The translations under genes and the position numbers were made by a program. From contig NZ_LT629788.1 in NCBI RefSeq assembly GCF_900105805.1, positions 2,046,001 to 2,110,000 on the forward strand: 64,000 bases of DNA, read 5' to 3'. Of this stretch, positions 28,001 to 36,273 are shown piece after piece. Source of the DNA: Pseudomonas moraviensis. GTDB taxonomy: Bacteria > Pseudomonadota > Gammaproteobacteria > Pseudomonadales > Pseudomonadaceae. Below the pieces are notes generated by a model. The model was not told the DNA's origin. It was given only the letters and a program-made list of their open reading frames with translations, and searched no databases. Position 1 is the first letter of the stretch. Every line of letters starts with the position of its first letter.

Positions 28001-28535
28001 TGCCCTGCCCCTTAAACAAAAAGACCCGGCGCTATGGCCGGGTCAGTGGTGGGTGGCCTGCCGCGCTTTGCGGTCGCACCCATCGAAGATGGCCCCTTTT
28101 TACAGCTCGATTCTGGTGGCAGCAAGACCGTTTTAATGCCATCCGGTGAATGTGTGGGTGACGCCCGGTGAACGGCTGGCGAATGTCGGTGAATATCTCA
28201 ACCCGGCTGGCTTTTGCTTCTGTTGATTTAACGGCGTCCCATACGTCCCACTTCTCTAAAACAAGGTGGGACGTCTGAAAGTCCCGCAGATTGGGGCGTT
28301 GCCCCACCGTCCTACTTTTCTTTCTCTTTTCTCGTGTATAGAGAGAAATTTAAAAAGCACGCGTGCGCGTGAACGCGCTTACCTGTACCCGCTACGCATA
28401 CACGGGTGGGAGGCAAAAAAGGTGGGACGGTGGGACAGCCCAACAACGACGGGGCCTGCGCCCGTCCCACGACTGCAAATGCAGTAGGACGGACACAGGT
28501 CGGTGGGACGGCGTGAGCCAGAGGTATGCCCACGA
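28001..28535. other. prophage intergenic region with repeated GTGGGAC motifs
   Basis: About 535 bp without a convincing gene. GTGGGAC or its complement GTCCCAC/GTCCCAT occurs several times (about 28237, 28249, 28266, 28421, 28429, 28463 and 28503). A GC hairpin (GACCCGGC...GCCGGGTC) lies at about 28023-28046. Confidence 0.5.
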
Positions 28536-28895
28536 TCAAGCCGCTTCCCCCAGGAGGAAGTGCTCGACCACAATGTGGGCGTCGTGCAGACGCTGGTAGT
28601 AGACGTTGCGTGTGCAACCACAGCGCGTCAGACGCGTCGCCAAGGGCGCGTCAGGCTGGAAGTAATGTACCTGCACCACCGTCATCAGCTCGGGGTCGAG
28701 GCGCTTCTTGATGATGCGTTCGATGTCCAGTGAGGCTTCCAGCGGCACCCTGCTCCCGCGCCTTCCGCGCACAAGCTGGCCCCCGCTTTCCATCATCATC
28801 GCGACCATGTTGCCGCCCGAGTAACCGGCGGCCACCTCATCGCTATGCAGCTCCTGTGCCCGTTGCTTGAGGGCCATATCGATCGCCTTAATCAT
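28536..28895 (-). CDS. phage antitermination protein Q-like
   Basis: A 119-aa protein. The C-terminal 'RNVYYQRLHDAHIVVEHFL' and the helical 'ERIIKKRLDPELMTVVQVHYF' resemble the short Q-type antiterminators found before lysis genes in Pseudomonas prophages. It overlaps the VapE remnant by 8 bp and lies upstream of the holin-like gene on the same strand, which fits control of late transcription. The assignment rests on resemblance, not on a diagnostic motif. Confidence 0.5.
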   Translation of the reverse strand: MIKAIDMALKQRAQELHSDEVAAGYSGGNMVAMMMESGGQLVRGRRGSRVPLEASLDIERIIKKRLDPELMTVVQVHYFQPDAPLATRLTRCGCTRNVYYQRLHDAHIVVEHFLLGEAA

Positions 28896-29832
28896 CGAAG
28901 CACGGCTCCTCGAACTCAGGTTGTTCCAGCGCAGGCGCCCTGCCCCAACCCTCCGGTTTCTTGTACGCCCAAGGCCGCTGGCCGCTCTTGCTCAGGGCGC
29001 CCAAACGGAACCGTCGCCAGCCCAGTCGATGTAGGATCGCACCCACGCGCATCTGCTCCGGTTTGCCCCAATGACCGGGATCGAGCTTGAGCGCCTGACT
29101 CATTACCTCACTGCCGGTGGTGGTCTCGCCGATTTGCGACTCTTCGAGCCAGGTCAGGATGGGCGTTTCCCATTCGTCCACTACAAAGCGTTCGTCCTGT
29201 TCCTCGCTGAACATCGGCGCTTCCTCTCGCGTTACCCACCAGAGATCGCCGGCCTCAAAACAGAACATCGCTTCGGCCCACAGTTGGTCGCGGATCTCGA
29301 GCAGCAACGCCACGTCGACCTTGGTACAGGCCACCGGCCAATAGCGGCGGTTGCCGGTGGCGTCCTTGAGATACTCGTCCTGGTTGGTGGTACCGACGAA
29401 CACACAATGGCGTGGCACGTCCAGGGTTCTGCGGCCATAGCTTTCGCGGTAGGTGTCGGTCGACGCTGAGAAGAACTGCTTGGCCTTGGTGCTCTCGGCC
29501 TTGTTGAAGCTGTCCAGTTCGCCCAGCTCGACGATCCACTTACCGCGGATCGCCTGGAAGCCGTCCTTGTCACCGAGGGCAAACGGCGTATCCATAAACC
29601 ACTCACCGCCGAGCATGCTCATCGCGGTCGACTTACCGGCGCCTTGTACACCTTCGAGGATCATCACCGAGTCAGCTTTACAGCCGGGCTTCATCACCCG
29701 CGCCACGGCCGAGATCATCCAGCGCTTGCCGACCTTAGAGGTGTAGTCGGTTGCCTTCACCCCCATGACATCCGTCAGCCAACGCTCCAGGCGCGGCACG
29801 CGATCCCATTCGTCATCGTGGCAAGACAGCAC
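28888..29832 (-). pseudogene. VapE/VirE family phage helicase-primase protein, N-terminally truncated
   Basis: A 314-codon frame from GTG 29832. It shows the PF05272 order: 'EWDRVPRLERWL', Walker A GVQGAGKST, 'WIVELGELDSF', 'FVGTTNQDEYL' and 'GNRRYWPV'. Full-length proteins have a further 300-500 N-terminal residues with primase-type domains; these are absent. A TAG precedes the GTG immediately, and upstream DNA is integrase sequence in the other orientation, so the 5' part was deleted. Confidence 0.8.
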
Positions 29833-30476
29833 CTATTCGCGCGAATCGGGAGAAGGCACTACTCAGCTCTATCTGGAACTTTGCTCGCGAGAATGGCTAT
29901 ACATCCTTGGCAAATCCTTGCTCAGGCGTGAAAGGCAATAAAGAAACCGGTCGCGACATATATGTTGAAGACGACGTACTTGCCAGAGCCTACCGGCATG
30001 CCGATCAGCCATTGAGGGACGCCTTGGACCTGTTCTACCTAACAGGCCAGAGGATCGCAGACACATTGAAGATGGATGAGCGAGACATAAAAGACGGAAA
30101 GCTCTCCGTTCAGCAAGGCAAGACAGGGGCTAAACGAAGGATCGAGATCATTGGTGAGCTCAAAGTCGTAATCGATCGAATCATGACACGAAAGGCTGGA
30201 CACAAAATCAGATCAACACGTCTGGTAGTAATCGACTCTGGGCAGCCAATGACGACCAGCATGCTCAGAAAGCGGTTTGATGACGCCAGGGAAGCAGCCG
30301 GAATTCCAAAAGCAGAATTTCAGATGCGCGACCTAAGAGCAAAAGCGGCGACGGATAAGGAGGAGTCAACAGGGAGCATCCGAGAAGCTAGGGACCAGCT
30401 AGGACATACAACCGTTGGGATGACAGAACAGTACATCCGAATGCGCAAGGGGATGAAGGTTACCCCTACGAAGTGA
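29821..30476 (+). pseudogene. tyrosine-recombinase integrase, 5'-truncated
   Basis: Integrase-like sequence is open from about 29821 (KTAPIRANREKALL, then ANPCSGVKGNKETGRD) and ends at 30476. The catalytic part carries LFYLTGQRIAD (first Arg), MRDLRAKAATD (the H-x-x-R box region, with Asp at the His position) and LGHTTVGMTEQYI (second His and Tyr nucleophile). The N-terminal ~150 residues are missing; an internal ATG at 29907 would give 189 aa. It ends 93 bp from the 3' end of tRNA-Leu, the expected place for an integrase of an element inserted there. Probably inactive. Confidence 0.8.
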
Positions 30477-30527
30477 ATGACGGTCACGAATTGCGGAAAA
30501 GATTTTTTGATTGCGGAAAAAAGAACT

Positions 30528-30561
30528 AAGGGCTTGCATGAGGTATGTCATGCAAGCCCTT
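30528..30561 (-). terminator. terminator of tRNA-Leu
   Basis: AAGGGCTTGCATG ... CATGCAAGCCCTT is a perfect inverted repeat just behind the tRNA-Leu 3' end (minus strand), followed by a T-rich stretch on that strand. Confidence 0.75.
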
Positions 30562-30569
30562 GATATTCA

Positions 30570-30656
30570 TGGTGCCCGAAGCCGGAATCGAACCGGCACG
30601 CCCTTACGAGCGGGGGATTTTAAGTCCCATGCGTCTACCAGTTTCGCCATTCGGGC
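30570..30656 (-). tRNA. tRNA-Leu (anticodon TAA)
   Basis: On the minus strand the 87-nt sequence starts GCCCGAATGGC and ends TTCGGGCACCA with encoded CCA. The anticodon loop reads around TTAAAAT with anticodon TAA. It has a long variable arm, typical of class II tRNA, and the T-loop GGTTCGATTCC. It borders the prophage remnant and is the probable attachment site. Confidence 0.95.
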
Positions 30657-31152
30657 GGTAGCGCGGTGTTGCGTTGCTCAGCTTTTCGGTTGCGGTCCTG
30701 AGAGGATGGCTGCTTGAAAAGCCGAGCGGGGAATATATACATGACGTCCCGGTGAAGCAAGTTCGCAGTGGTAGATTTGAAGACTAAATCTTGCTGGCGA
30801 CTGATTAGCAAAAGTCATTGGAATCATTGAGCTACGAAGCCTGCTTGAAGTAGAGCCGAAGCTGCCGGTAAATCGAGGCAACCGGGCACGTAATTAAAGC
30901 GAAACATCAATAAGATCAGAAGGTTACCACTGCTTTCGCATCCCAGGCCAGAGATTTTTCTGCATTGGCGATATGAAGAAGCAACCCATAACTCGCCGAG
31001 GTGTCTACGCTAAACGATGACGCCGGAATCAGCGATTGGACCAAACCAGTCTGCACCTTTCACCACGACCCCGCCCCCACGGGCGCTGACTTCCACAACA
31101 CGTCACCAGAGCCCAGCTCAGGGATGTACCAGCAATCAGGAGATTTGACCCT
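30657..31152. other. intergenic region between tRNA-Leu and the GAF gene
   Basis: About 500 bp. It should contain the tRNA-Leu promoter near 30660-30700 (minus). I see no gene, repeat or RNA otherwise. Confidence 0.4.
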
Positions 31153-31692
31153 ATGCAAATGAGTGACACCGTTCTCAAAGCGTCCTTGAGCCCCGAGGAG
31201 CGCTCCGCGATCGCCGAGATCGAAGCGACCACCAACATCCTGCAGCTTGTCACCCGTCTGACCGGTACGCGCTTTGCCGGCATTGCCAAATTCACGGAAA
31301 CCGAGTGGATCGTCTGTTCCGCCTACGATCCGATTGAACTGGGGATAAACGTCGGTGATACGCTGGATCTGGAAACCACGCTTTGCAGTGAGTTTCGCAG
31401 AAATCCTCAAGCCCTCTTCCTTCCACAAATCAGCCAGGATGGACGACTTTCGTCACGTCCTGTGGTGAAGCAGTATTCGATCGAGAGCTACGCAGGCGCG
31501 CCTGTTTTCCTGCCGGATGGCAGATTGTGGGGCGCACTGTGTGCTTTGGATTCAAGGTCTGTGCTGTTCGACAACCCGGATATGGCAGAAACATTGACGC
31601 TGTTCGCACGGCTTATCGGCTGTATCTTTTTCTCGAATCTGACTGTTGAGGGCGTTACCCATATCAAGACCGGGGCGTGCCTGACTGAGTAG
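31153..31692 (+). CDS. GAF-domain protein
   Basis: A 179-aa protein that is essentially one GAF domain. It reads 'EIEATTNILQLVTRLTGTRFAGIAKF', then 'TLCSEFRRNPQALFLPQI', 'IESYAGAPVFLPDGRLWGALCALD' and 'LFARLIGCIFF'. The YAGAPV/GALCALD pattern is typical of small-molecule-sensing GAF modules. No output domain is attached, so it may bind a ligand or act with a partner. An alternative start is ATG 31159. Confidence 0.75.
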   Translation: MQMSDTVLKASLSPEERSAIAEIEATTNILQLVTRLTGTRFAGIAKFTETEWIVCSAYDPIELGINVGDTLDLETTLCSEFRRNPQALFLPQISQDGRLSSRPVVKQYSIESYAGAPVFLPDGRLWGALCALDSRSVLFDNPDMAETLTLFARLIGCIFFSNLTVEGVTHIKTGACLTE

Positions 31693-31737
31693 CCCTGTTC
31701 ATTGGTCGAGGATTACCCAACTTTCTTGCAGACAACA

Positions 31738-31770
31738 AAAAACCCCGTAGATCATTGATCTACGGGGTTT
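31738..31770. terminator. bidirectional terminator between the GAF gene and tRNA-Cys
   Basis: AAACCCCGTAGATCA / TGATCTACGGGGTTT with A and T runs on either side. It can end both the plus-strand GAF gene and the minus-strand tRNA-Cys transcript. Confidence 0.85.
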
Positions 31771-31777
31771 TTGATAG

Positions 31778-31851
31778 TGGAGGCCGAGGTCGGAATCGAA
31801 CCGGCGTAGGTGGATTTGCAATCCACTGCATAACCATTTTGCTACTCGGCC
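31778..31851 (-). tRNA. tRNA-Cys (anticodon GCA)
   Basis: A 74-nt cloverleaf on the minus strand, GGCCGAG ... CTCGGCCTCCA, with anticodon stem-loop GTGGATTGCAAATCCAC and encoded CCA. It is co-oriented with tRNA-Gly and pgsA. Confidence 0.95.
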
Positions 31852-31897
31852 TCAAAGTATTCGCTGTCAGTAGCGCAACAACAAACACTGTACAAAT

Positions 31898-31973
<76 letters not shown>

Positions 31974-32033
31974 TTGGTGTGGCGCATTCTATAGAATTAA
32001 GAAGCCCCGTCAACCCCTTGATTCAAAAAAGTT

Positions 32034-32600
32034 TTATTTCTTTTCGACATCGGTCTTCAGGTGCGGCCAGGCGGCGCGAAGGTATTGAACCATCGACCAC
32101 AGGGTCAGCCCTGCAGAGACCATCAGCAGCGTATAACCGAGCACGACCCAGAAGCTGAACGCCTTTGGATGGGCCAGCAGGATCACCAGCGCGAGCATCT
32201 GCGCCGCGGTTTTCCATTTGCCCAGATTCGAAACTGCTACCTGTGCCCGGGCGCCGAGCTCGGCCATCCATTCGCGCAGCGCCGAAATCACGATCTCACG
32301 ACCGATGATGACCGCTGCGGGCAGCGTGAGCCAGAGATTGCCGTGTTCCTGCACCAGCAGGACCAGGGCAACAGCCACCATCAGCTTGTCGGCGACCGGA
32401 TCGAGAAACGCACCGAAGGGAGTGCTTTGCTCCAGTCGGCGCGCCAGATAACCATCGAGCCAGTCGGTGGCGGCCGCGAAGGCGAACACCGAGGCGGAGG
32501 CCATGTAACTCCATTCGTAAGGCAGATAGAACAGCAAAATGAAGATCGGGATGAGCAGGACGCGTAGAACGGTAATCAGATTAGGGATATTCATCGGCAC
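32034..32600 (-). CDS. pgsA: CDP-diacylglycerol--glycerol-3-phosphate 3-phosphatidyltransferase
   Basis: A 188-aa inner-membrane enzyme making phosphatidylglycerophosphate, the committed step to phosphatidylglycerol and cardiolipin. It shows the CDP-alcohol phosphotransferase motif DWLDGYLARR...G...D...D (around FGAFLDPVADK) and about four hydrophobic segments. It begins MPMNIPNLITVLRVLLIP, the usual PgsA N-terminus. It lies 26 bp after uvrC on the same strand, the conserved gacA-uvrC-pgsA order of pseudomonads, followed by tRNA-Gly and tRNA-Cys. Length is normal for the family. Confidence 0.95.
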   Translation of the reverse strand: MPMNIPNLITVLRVLLIPIFILLFYLPYEWSYMASASVFAFAAATDWLDGYLARRLEQSTPFGAFLDPVADKLMVAVALVLLVQEHGNLWLTLPAAVIIGREIVISALREWMAELGARAQVAVSNLGKWKTAAQMLALVILLAHPKAFSFWVVLGYTLLMVSAGLTLWSMVQYLRAAWPHLKTDVEKK

Positions 32601-32626
32601 AACTGGCTACGAGGTGAAGGGGCATT

Positions 32627-34450
32627 CTACTCACTATGCAGGTTCGCATAAATCGACTCAGCGAGCTTTTTACTGATCCCCGGGGCTTTGGCGATCTCTT
32701 CGATGCTTGCACGAGACAGCTCCTGCAATCCACCAAAATGTTTCAACAGGTCACGGCGCCGGGTCGGCCCTACCCCTGCCACGCCTTCCAGCGTTGAGGT
32801 GCGGCGCGTCTTGCCGCGGCGGGCGCGGTGTCCCGTAATCGCGAAGCGATGCGCCTCATCGCGGATCTGCTGGATCAGGTGCAAGGCAGGCGAATCGCCG
32901 CGCAATGTGAACTCGTGGGCTGCATCATTCAGATACAACGTTTCGAAACCGGCCTTGCGGGTGGCACCTTTGGCGACGCCCAAAAGGATCAGGTCGGGCA
33001 CGGCCAGTTCGTTGAGGACATCACGGGCCATCGACAGCTGGCCCTTGCCACCGTCGACCAGCAGGATGTCCGGCAACTTGCCCTCGCCGTCCTTGAGTTT
33101 GCTGAAGCGGCGGGTCAGCGCCTGGTGCATGGCCGCATAATCGTCGCCGGCGGTGACGCCTTCGATGTTGTAGCGACGGTAATCCGACTTGATTGCCCCT
33201 TCCGGCCCGAAGACCACGCACGAGGCCACCGTCGCCTCGCCGCTGGAATGACTGATGTCATAGCATTCCAGGCGTTGCGGCGGCTCGTCGAGGTTCAACA
33301 CCTCGGCCAGCGCGTCGAATCGCGCAGCCGTGTGCTGACGATTGGCCAGCCGCGCGCCCAACGCTTGCTCAGCGTTGGTCACGGCCAGTTGCTGCCAGCG
33401 CGCTCGCGTACCGCGCACCCGGTGGCTGATCGCCAATTCGCGGCCGCGCAAGGTATGGATGCCTTCGATCAGGGCCGGGAAGTCCTCGTGAACCACGTTG
33501 ACGATCAATTCGCTCGGCAGATCCCGTTCGGGGCTACTGATGTAGTACTGGCCGAGAAAGGCCGCCATGACTTCGGAAACTTCTTCCTCGATGCCGACCT
33601 GGGGGAAGAAATTCTTGCTGCCCAGCACTCGCCCGCCGCGCACGCTGATCAGGTGGACACAGGCGCCACCGGGGTTGACGAAGGCCGCGATGACATCGAT
33701 ATCACCGGTGCCGCCCTCCATGCTTTGCTGATCCTGAACGCGGCGCAGCAAAGCAATTTGGTCGCGCAATTCGGCGGCACGCTCGAATTCGAGATTGATC
33801 GCCGCTTCTTCCATCGCCGTGGACAGCTCATTGGTCAACGCGTGGCTGCGGCCTTCAAGGAACATCACCGAGTGGCGCACGTCTTCGGCGTAGACATCAG
33901 GCTCGACCAGACCCACACAAGGCGCCTTGCAGCGCTTGATCTGATATTGCAGGCATGGACGGGTGCGATTCTTGTAATAGCTGTCTTCGCACTGACGGAC
34001 AAAGAAGGTTTTTTGCAGAATGCTCAGGCTCTCGCGGATGGCACCGGCACTCGGGTACGGGCCGAAATACTTGCCCTTGGCTTTTTTGGCGCCGCGATGA
34101 ATGCTCAGGCGCGGAAACTGCCCATCCGACAAAAACACATAGGGATAGGACTTATCGTCACGCAGCAGGATGTTGTAGGGCGGGCGCCACTCCTTGATCA
34201 GCGTCTGTTCCAGCAACAGCGCTTCGGTTTCGTTGGCTGTGATGGTGGTTTCGACCTGAGCGATGCGCCCGACCAGGGCGGCGGTTTTTGGCGCCAGGCC
34301 GGTCTTGCGAAAATAGCTCGCCAGGCGTTTCTTCAGGTTTTTCGCTTTACCCACATAGAGCAGACGCGCCTCGCTGTCGAACATGCGATAGACGCCGGGG
34401 CGACCGCTGACGGTGGACAGGAACGCACTGGAATCAAATATTTCGGTCAT
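32627..34450 (-). CDS. uvrC: excinuclease ABC subunit C
   Basis: A 607-aa nucleotide-excision-repair endonuclease subunit that makes both incisions with UvrB. The N-terminal GIY-YIG nuclease reads 'GVYRMFDSEARLLYVGKAKNLKKRL'. A UVR motif lies around 'NLEFERAAELRDQIALLRRVQ' and binds UvrB. The RNase H-like C-terminal nuclease includes 'LECYDISHSSG' and 'LLVDGGKGQL'. Helix-hairpin-helix motifs close the protein ('LEGVAGVGPTRRRDLLKHFGG'). It starts 2 nt after the gacA stop, so translation is likely coupled. Full length. Confidence 0.97.
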   Translation of the reverse strand: MTEIFDSSAFLSTVSGRPGVYRMFDSEARLLYVGKAKNLKKRLASYFRKTGLAPKTAALVGRIAQVETTITANETEALLLEQTLIKEWRPPYNILLRDDKSYPYVFLSDGQFPRLSIHRGAKKAKGKYFGPYPSAGAIRESLSILQKTFFVRQCEDSYYKNRTRPCLQYQIKRCKAPCVGLVEPDVYAEDVRHSVMFLEGRSHALTNELSTAMEEAAINLEFERAAELRDQIALLRRVQDQQSMEGGTGDIDVIAAFVNPGGACVHLISVRGGRVLGSKNFFPQVGIEEEVSEVMAAFLGQYYISSPERDLPSELIVNVVHEDFPALIEGIHTLRGRELAISHRVRGTRARWQQLAVTNAEQALGARLANRQHTAARFDALAEVLNLDEPPQRLECYDISHSSGEATVASCVVFGPEGAIKSDYRRYNIEGVTAGDDYAAMHQALTRRFSKLKDGEGKLPDILLVDGGKGQLSMARDVLNELAVPDLILLGVAKGATRKAGFETLYLNDAAHEFTLRGDSPALHLIQQIRDEAHRFAITGHRARRGKTRRTSTLEGVAGVGPTRRRDLLKHFGGLQELSRASIEEIAKAPGISKKLAESIYANLHSE

Positions 34451-34452
34451 GG

Positions 34453-35094
34453 TCAGGCGCTGGCATCCACCATGCCATGTCGTACCGCGAGGAGCGTCAA
34501 CTCAACGTCGCTGCTGATCGAAAGTTTCTCGAAAATGCGGTAGCGGTAGGTGTTCACGGTTTTCGGCGACAGGCACAGTTTGTCGGAAATGATCTGCACC
34601 TTCTGGCAACCGACAATCATCAATGCGATCTGGATTTCCCGCTCGGACAGGGCATCGAATGGCGAGTCATTGGTTGGCTGGAAGGACTTGATCGCCAACT
34701 GCTGGGCGATCTGCGGACTGATGTAGCGCTGGCCGGCGAACACCAGGCGAATGGGCTGGACCATTTCCGGCAAGCCTGCCCCTTTGGTCAGGTAACCGGC
34801 GGCGCCAGCCTGCAGCAGACGCGTCGGGAAAGGGTCTTCCTCGCACACGGTGACAGCAACCACCTTGATGTCGGGGTGGCTGCGCAGCAGTTTTCGAGTG
34901 GCTTCGAGGCCGCCGATGCCTGGCATCTTGACGTCCATTAGCACGACGTCAGGCTTCAACTCCCGTGCCTTGATCAGGGACTCTTCACCTGATTCGGCCT
35001 GACCCACCACCTGCAGGCCATCGATATCGGCCAGCATCCGTGTAATGCCTGTACGAACGAGATCATGGTCATCGACCACTAGCACCCTAATCAA
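34453..35094 (-). CDS. gacA: response regulator GacA (UvrY)
   Basis: A 213-aa NarL/FixJ-type regulator. The receiver domain has VLVVDDHDLVR, phospho-acceptor Asp in VVLMDVKMPG (D54) and a conserved Thr/Lys region. The C-terminal LuxR-type helix-turn-helix reads 'ALSEREIQIALMIVGCQKVQ' and 'LSPKTVNTYRYRIFEKL'. Family knowledge: with sensor GacS it activates rsmX/Y/Z small RNAs controlling secondary metabolism in Pseudomonas. Its place directly before uvrC is diagnostic of gacA. The frame is intact, so there is no sign of the common gac loss mutations in this ORF. Confidence 0.96.
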   Translation of the reverse strand: MIRVLVVDDHDLVRTGITRMLADIDGLQVVGQAESGEESLIKARELKPDVVLMDVKMPGIGGLEATRKLLRSHPDIKVVAVTVCEEDPFPTRLLQAGAAGYLTKGAGLPEMVQPIRLVFAGQRYISPQIAQQLAIKSFQPTNDSPFDALSEREIQIALMIVGCQKVQIISDKLCLSPKTVNTYRYRIFEKLSISSDVELTLLAVRHGMVDASA

Positions 35095-35221
35095 GCAGAC
35101 ACCTCGCGATATGGTCTTATTGGGATGCCGGACACCTTAGCAAAAAGTGCCTGACAGACCTAGCGGAAAGCCGCATTTAAAAAGTTTCAATTCGTCATTG
35201 AGGGCTTGCCGGCTGTGGGTT

Positions 35222-35665
35222 TCAGAGCACAGCTGTACTTAAATCGAGCTGCATCCTCAGGAAATACTCATCCCTGCCGACGATGCGCAGTCCTTTGCGC
35301 ACATACAGTTTTTGCGCCGGGTTGTTATCGAACACCGTCAACCGCAGCGCCGGTCGTCTTGCCTGAAGGGCCATGCCGATAACCTGATCAATGGCCCAGG
35401 AACCGGCGCCCTGCCCTTGCCACGCCTGATCGATCTGCAATTCGCGGACGTACAGCGCCCGCGCATCCTGGCTCAGACTGAAAAACCCGATTGGGGTTTC
35501 GTCCCGGACAATCAACCAGCTGTCACGATAGTGCCAGCCTGCGTCGAACGCTTCGTCCTGCCACAACAGATCGTGGTCAATGTAATAGCGCAGCATGTTG
35601 CGACAGGTCAGGCCCCGCGCGAAATCCAGGTCATCATCGGTGGCATGCCGAATTCGGTAGCTCAT
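35222..35665 (-). CDS. GNAT family N-acetyltransferase
   Basis: A 147-aa protein, a single GNAT fold. 'YVRELQIDQAWQGQGAGSWAIDQVI' contains the acetyl-CoA-binding Q/R-x-x-G-x-G/A loop, and 'LRLTVFDNNPAQKLYVRKGLRIVGRDEYFLRM' forms the C-terminal half. The substrate is not predictable. It is monocistronic, with gacA 127 bp downstream on the same strand. Confidence 0.85.
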   Translation of the reverse strand: MSYRIRHATDDDLDFARGLTCRNMLRYYIDHDLLWQDEAFDAGWHYRDSWLIVRDETPIGFFSLSQDARALYVRELQIDQAWQGQGAGSWAIDQVIGMALQARRPALRLTVFDNNPAQKLYVRKGLRIVGRDEYFLRMQLDLSTAVL

Positions 35666-35808
35666 TCAGCCCCCTCCATAATCACAAAAATTTACTCAAC
35701 CCGAATCATTTGCCAGCGATAGCGCTTTCGCTCAACTGGTAATAGCATTTTCTGATTGCTGATGCGCACCAGCGTCGAGTAAGCTCGGCGCACTCAACGG
35801 AGAAAACC

Positions 35809-35937
35809 ATGTTCAACGCCCTCGCACAGTCACGCATCGCCAGCGCCCCGCGCTCGATTGCGCCTGCCCGGGTGAATGACGTGTGCGCTCCTGCCAGTTT
35901 TTATTTTGGGTATTGGTTTAGCCACTGGCGCGCCTGA
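35809..35937 (+). CDS. aromatic-rich leader peptide of the DAHP synthase gene
   Basis: A 42-aa peptide after a GGAGAA ribosome site. Residues 31-40 read FYFGYWFSHW, seven aromatic residues (three Phe, two Tyr, two Trp) plus a His in ten. The Phe/Tyr/Trp codons coincide with the first strand of an RNA pairing (TTTGGGTAT) whose partner ATACCCAAA overlaps the stop codon. A terminator follows 50 bp later. This is the structure of a transcription-attenuation leader sensing charged aromatic tRNAs. No independent function is expected. Confidence 0.8.
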   Translation: MFNALAQSRIASAPRSIAPARVNDVCAPASFYFGYWFSHWRA

Positions 35938-36022
35938 TACCCAAACGGCGCCCATGAAAAACGGGTCGCCTACCAGAGATTTCTCAACCCCCGGTCGGCT
36001 TCCCGATCGGGGGTTTTGTTTT
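35905..36022 (+). promoter_or_regulatory. transcription attenuator of the DAHP synthase gene
   Basis: Strand 1 TTTGGGTAT (35905-35913) lies within the aromatic codons and pairs with strand 2 ATACCCAAA (35937-35945). The terminator hairpin AACCCCCGGTCGG/CCGATCGGGGGTT followed by TTTTGTTTTTT lies at 35985-36022. Ribosome stalling at Phe/Tyr/Trp codons would free strand 2 and alter terminator formation. The antiterminator pairing (ACGGGT with ACCC of the terminator) is inferred. Confidence 0.75.
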
Positions 36023-36073
36023 TTCAGGCCCAATATTTTCCAGCACCACACCAGACAATTCGAGGATTACATC

Positions 36074-36226
36074 ATGAACTACGCCACTTATTACCGTTAC
36101 GACAGCTTTAGCGCCTGGCGATTTACCAGCCTCCGCTCGGGACAGCCTGCCGCCTCCGATCGGTCACCCACAGGTGGCAAACACACACCCCTAGCCAGTA
36201 CGGCCATTTGTCGAACACCCCAGTAG
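36074..36226 (+). CDS. second aromatic-rich short ORF in the DAHP synthase leader
   Basis: A 50-aa frame after GAGGATTACATC. Its first 17 residues, MNYATYYRYDSFSAWRF, hold eight aromatic residues; the rest is not aromatic. It lies behind the attenuator terminator and ends 47 bp before the DAHP synthase start. No second terminator is visible. It may be a further leader peptide or a translational coupling device; it is short and could be chance, but the aromatic density argues otherwise. Confidence 0.5.
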   Translation: MNYATYYRYDSFSAWRFTSLRSGQPAASDRSPTGGKHTPLASTAICRTPQ

Positions 36227-36273
36227 GGCCGAGCGCGCGGGAAATACCCGCCATCCGCCCAGGAAGACCGAAC

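Noticed and set aside
28237..28510. CRISPR or tandem repeat
   Set aside because: The GTGGGAC motifs are only 7 bp, irregularly spaced and in both orientations.
32828..34543. 571-codon plus-strand frame
   Set aside because: It lies antisense over uvrC, which is complete and has all expected domains. The frame is a GC-rich shadow.
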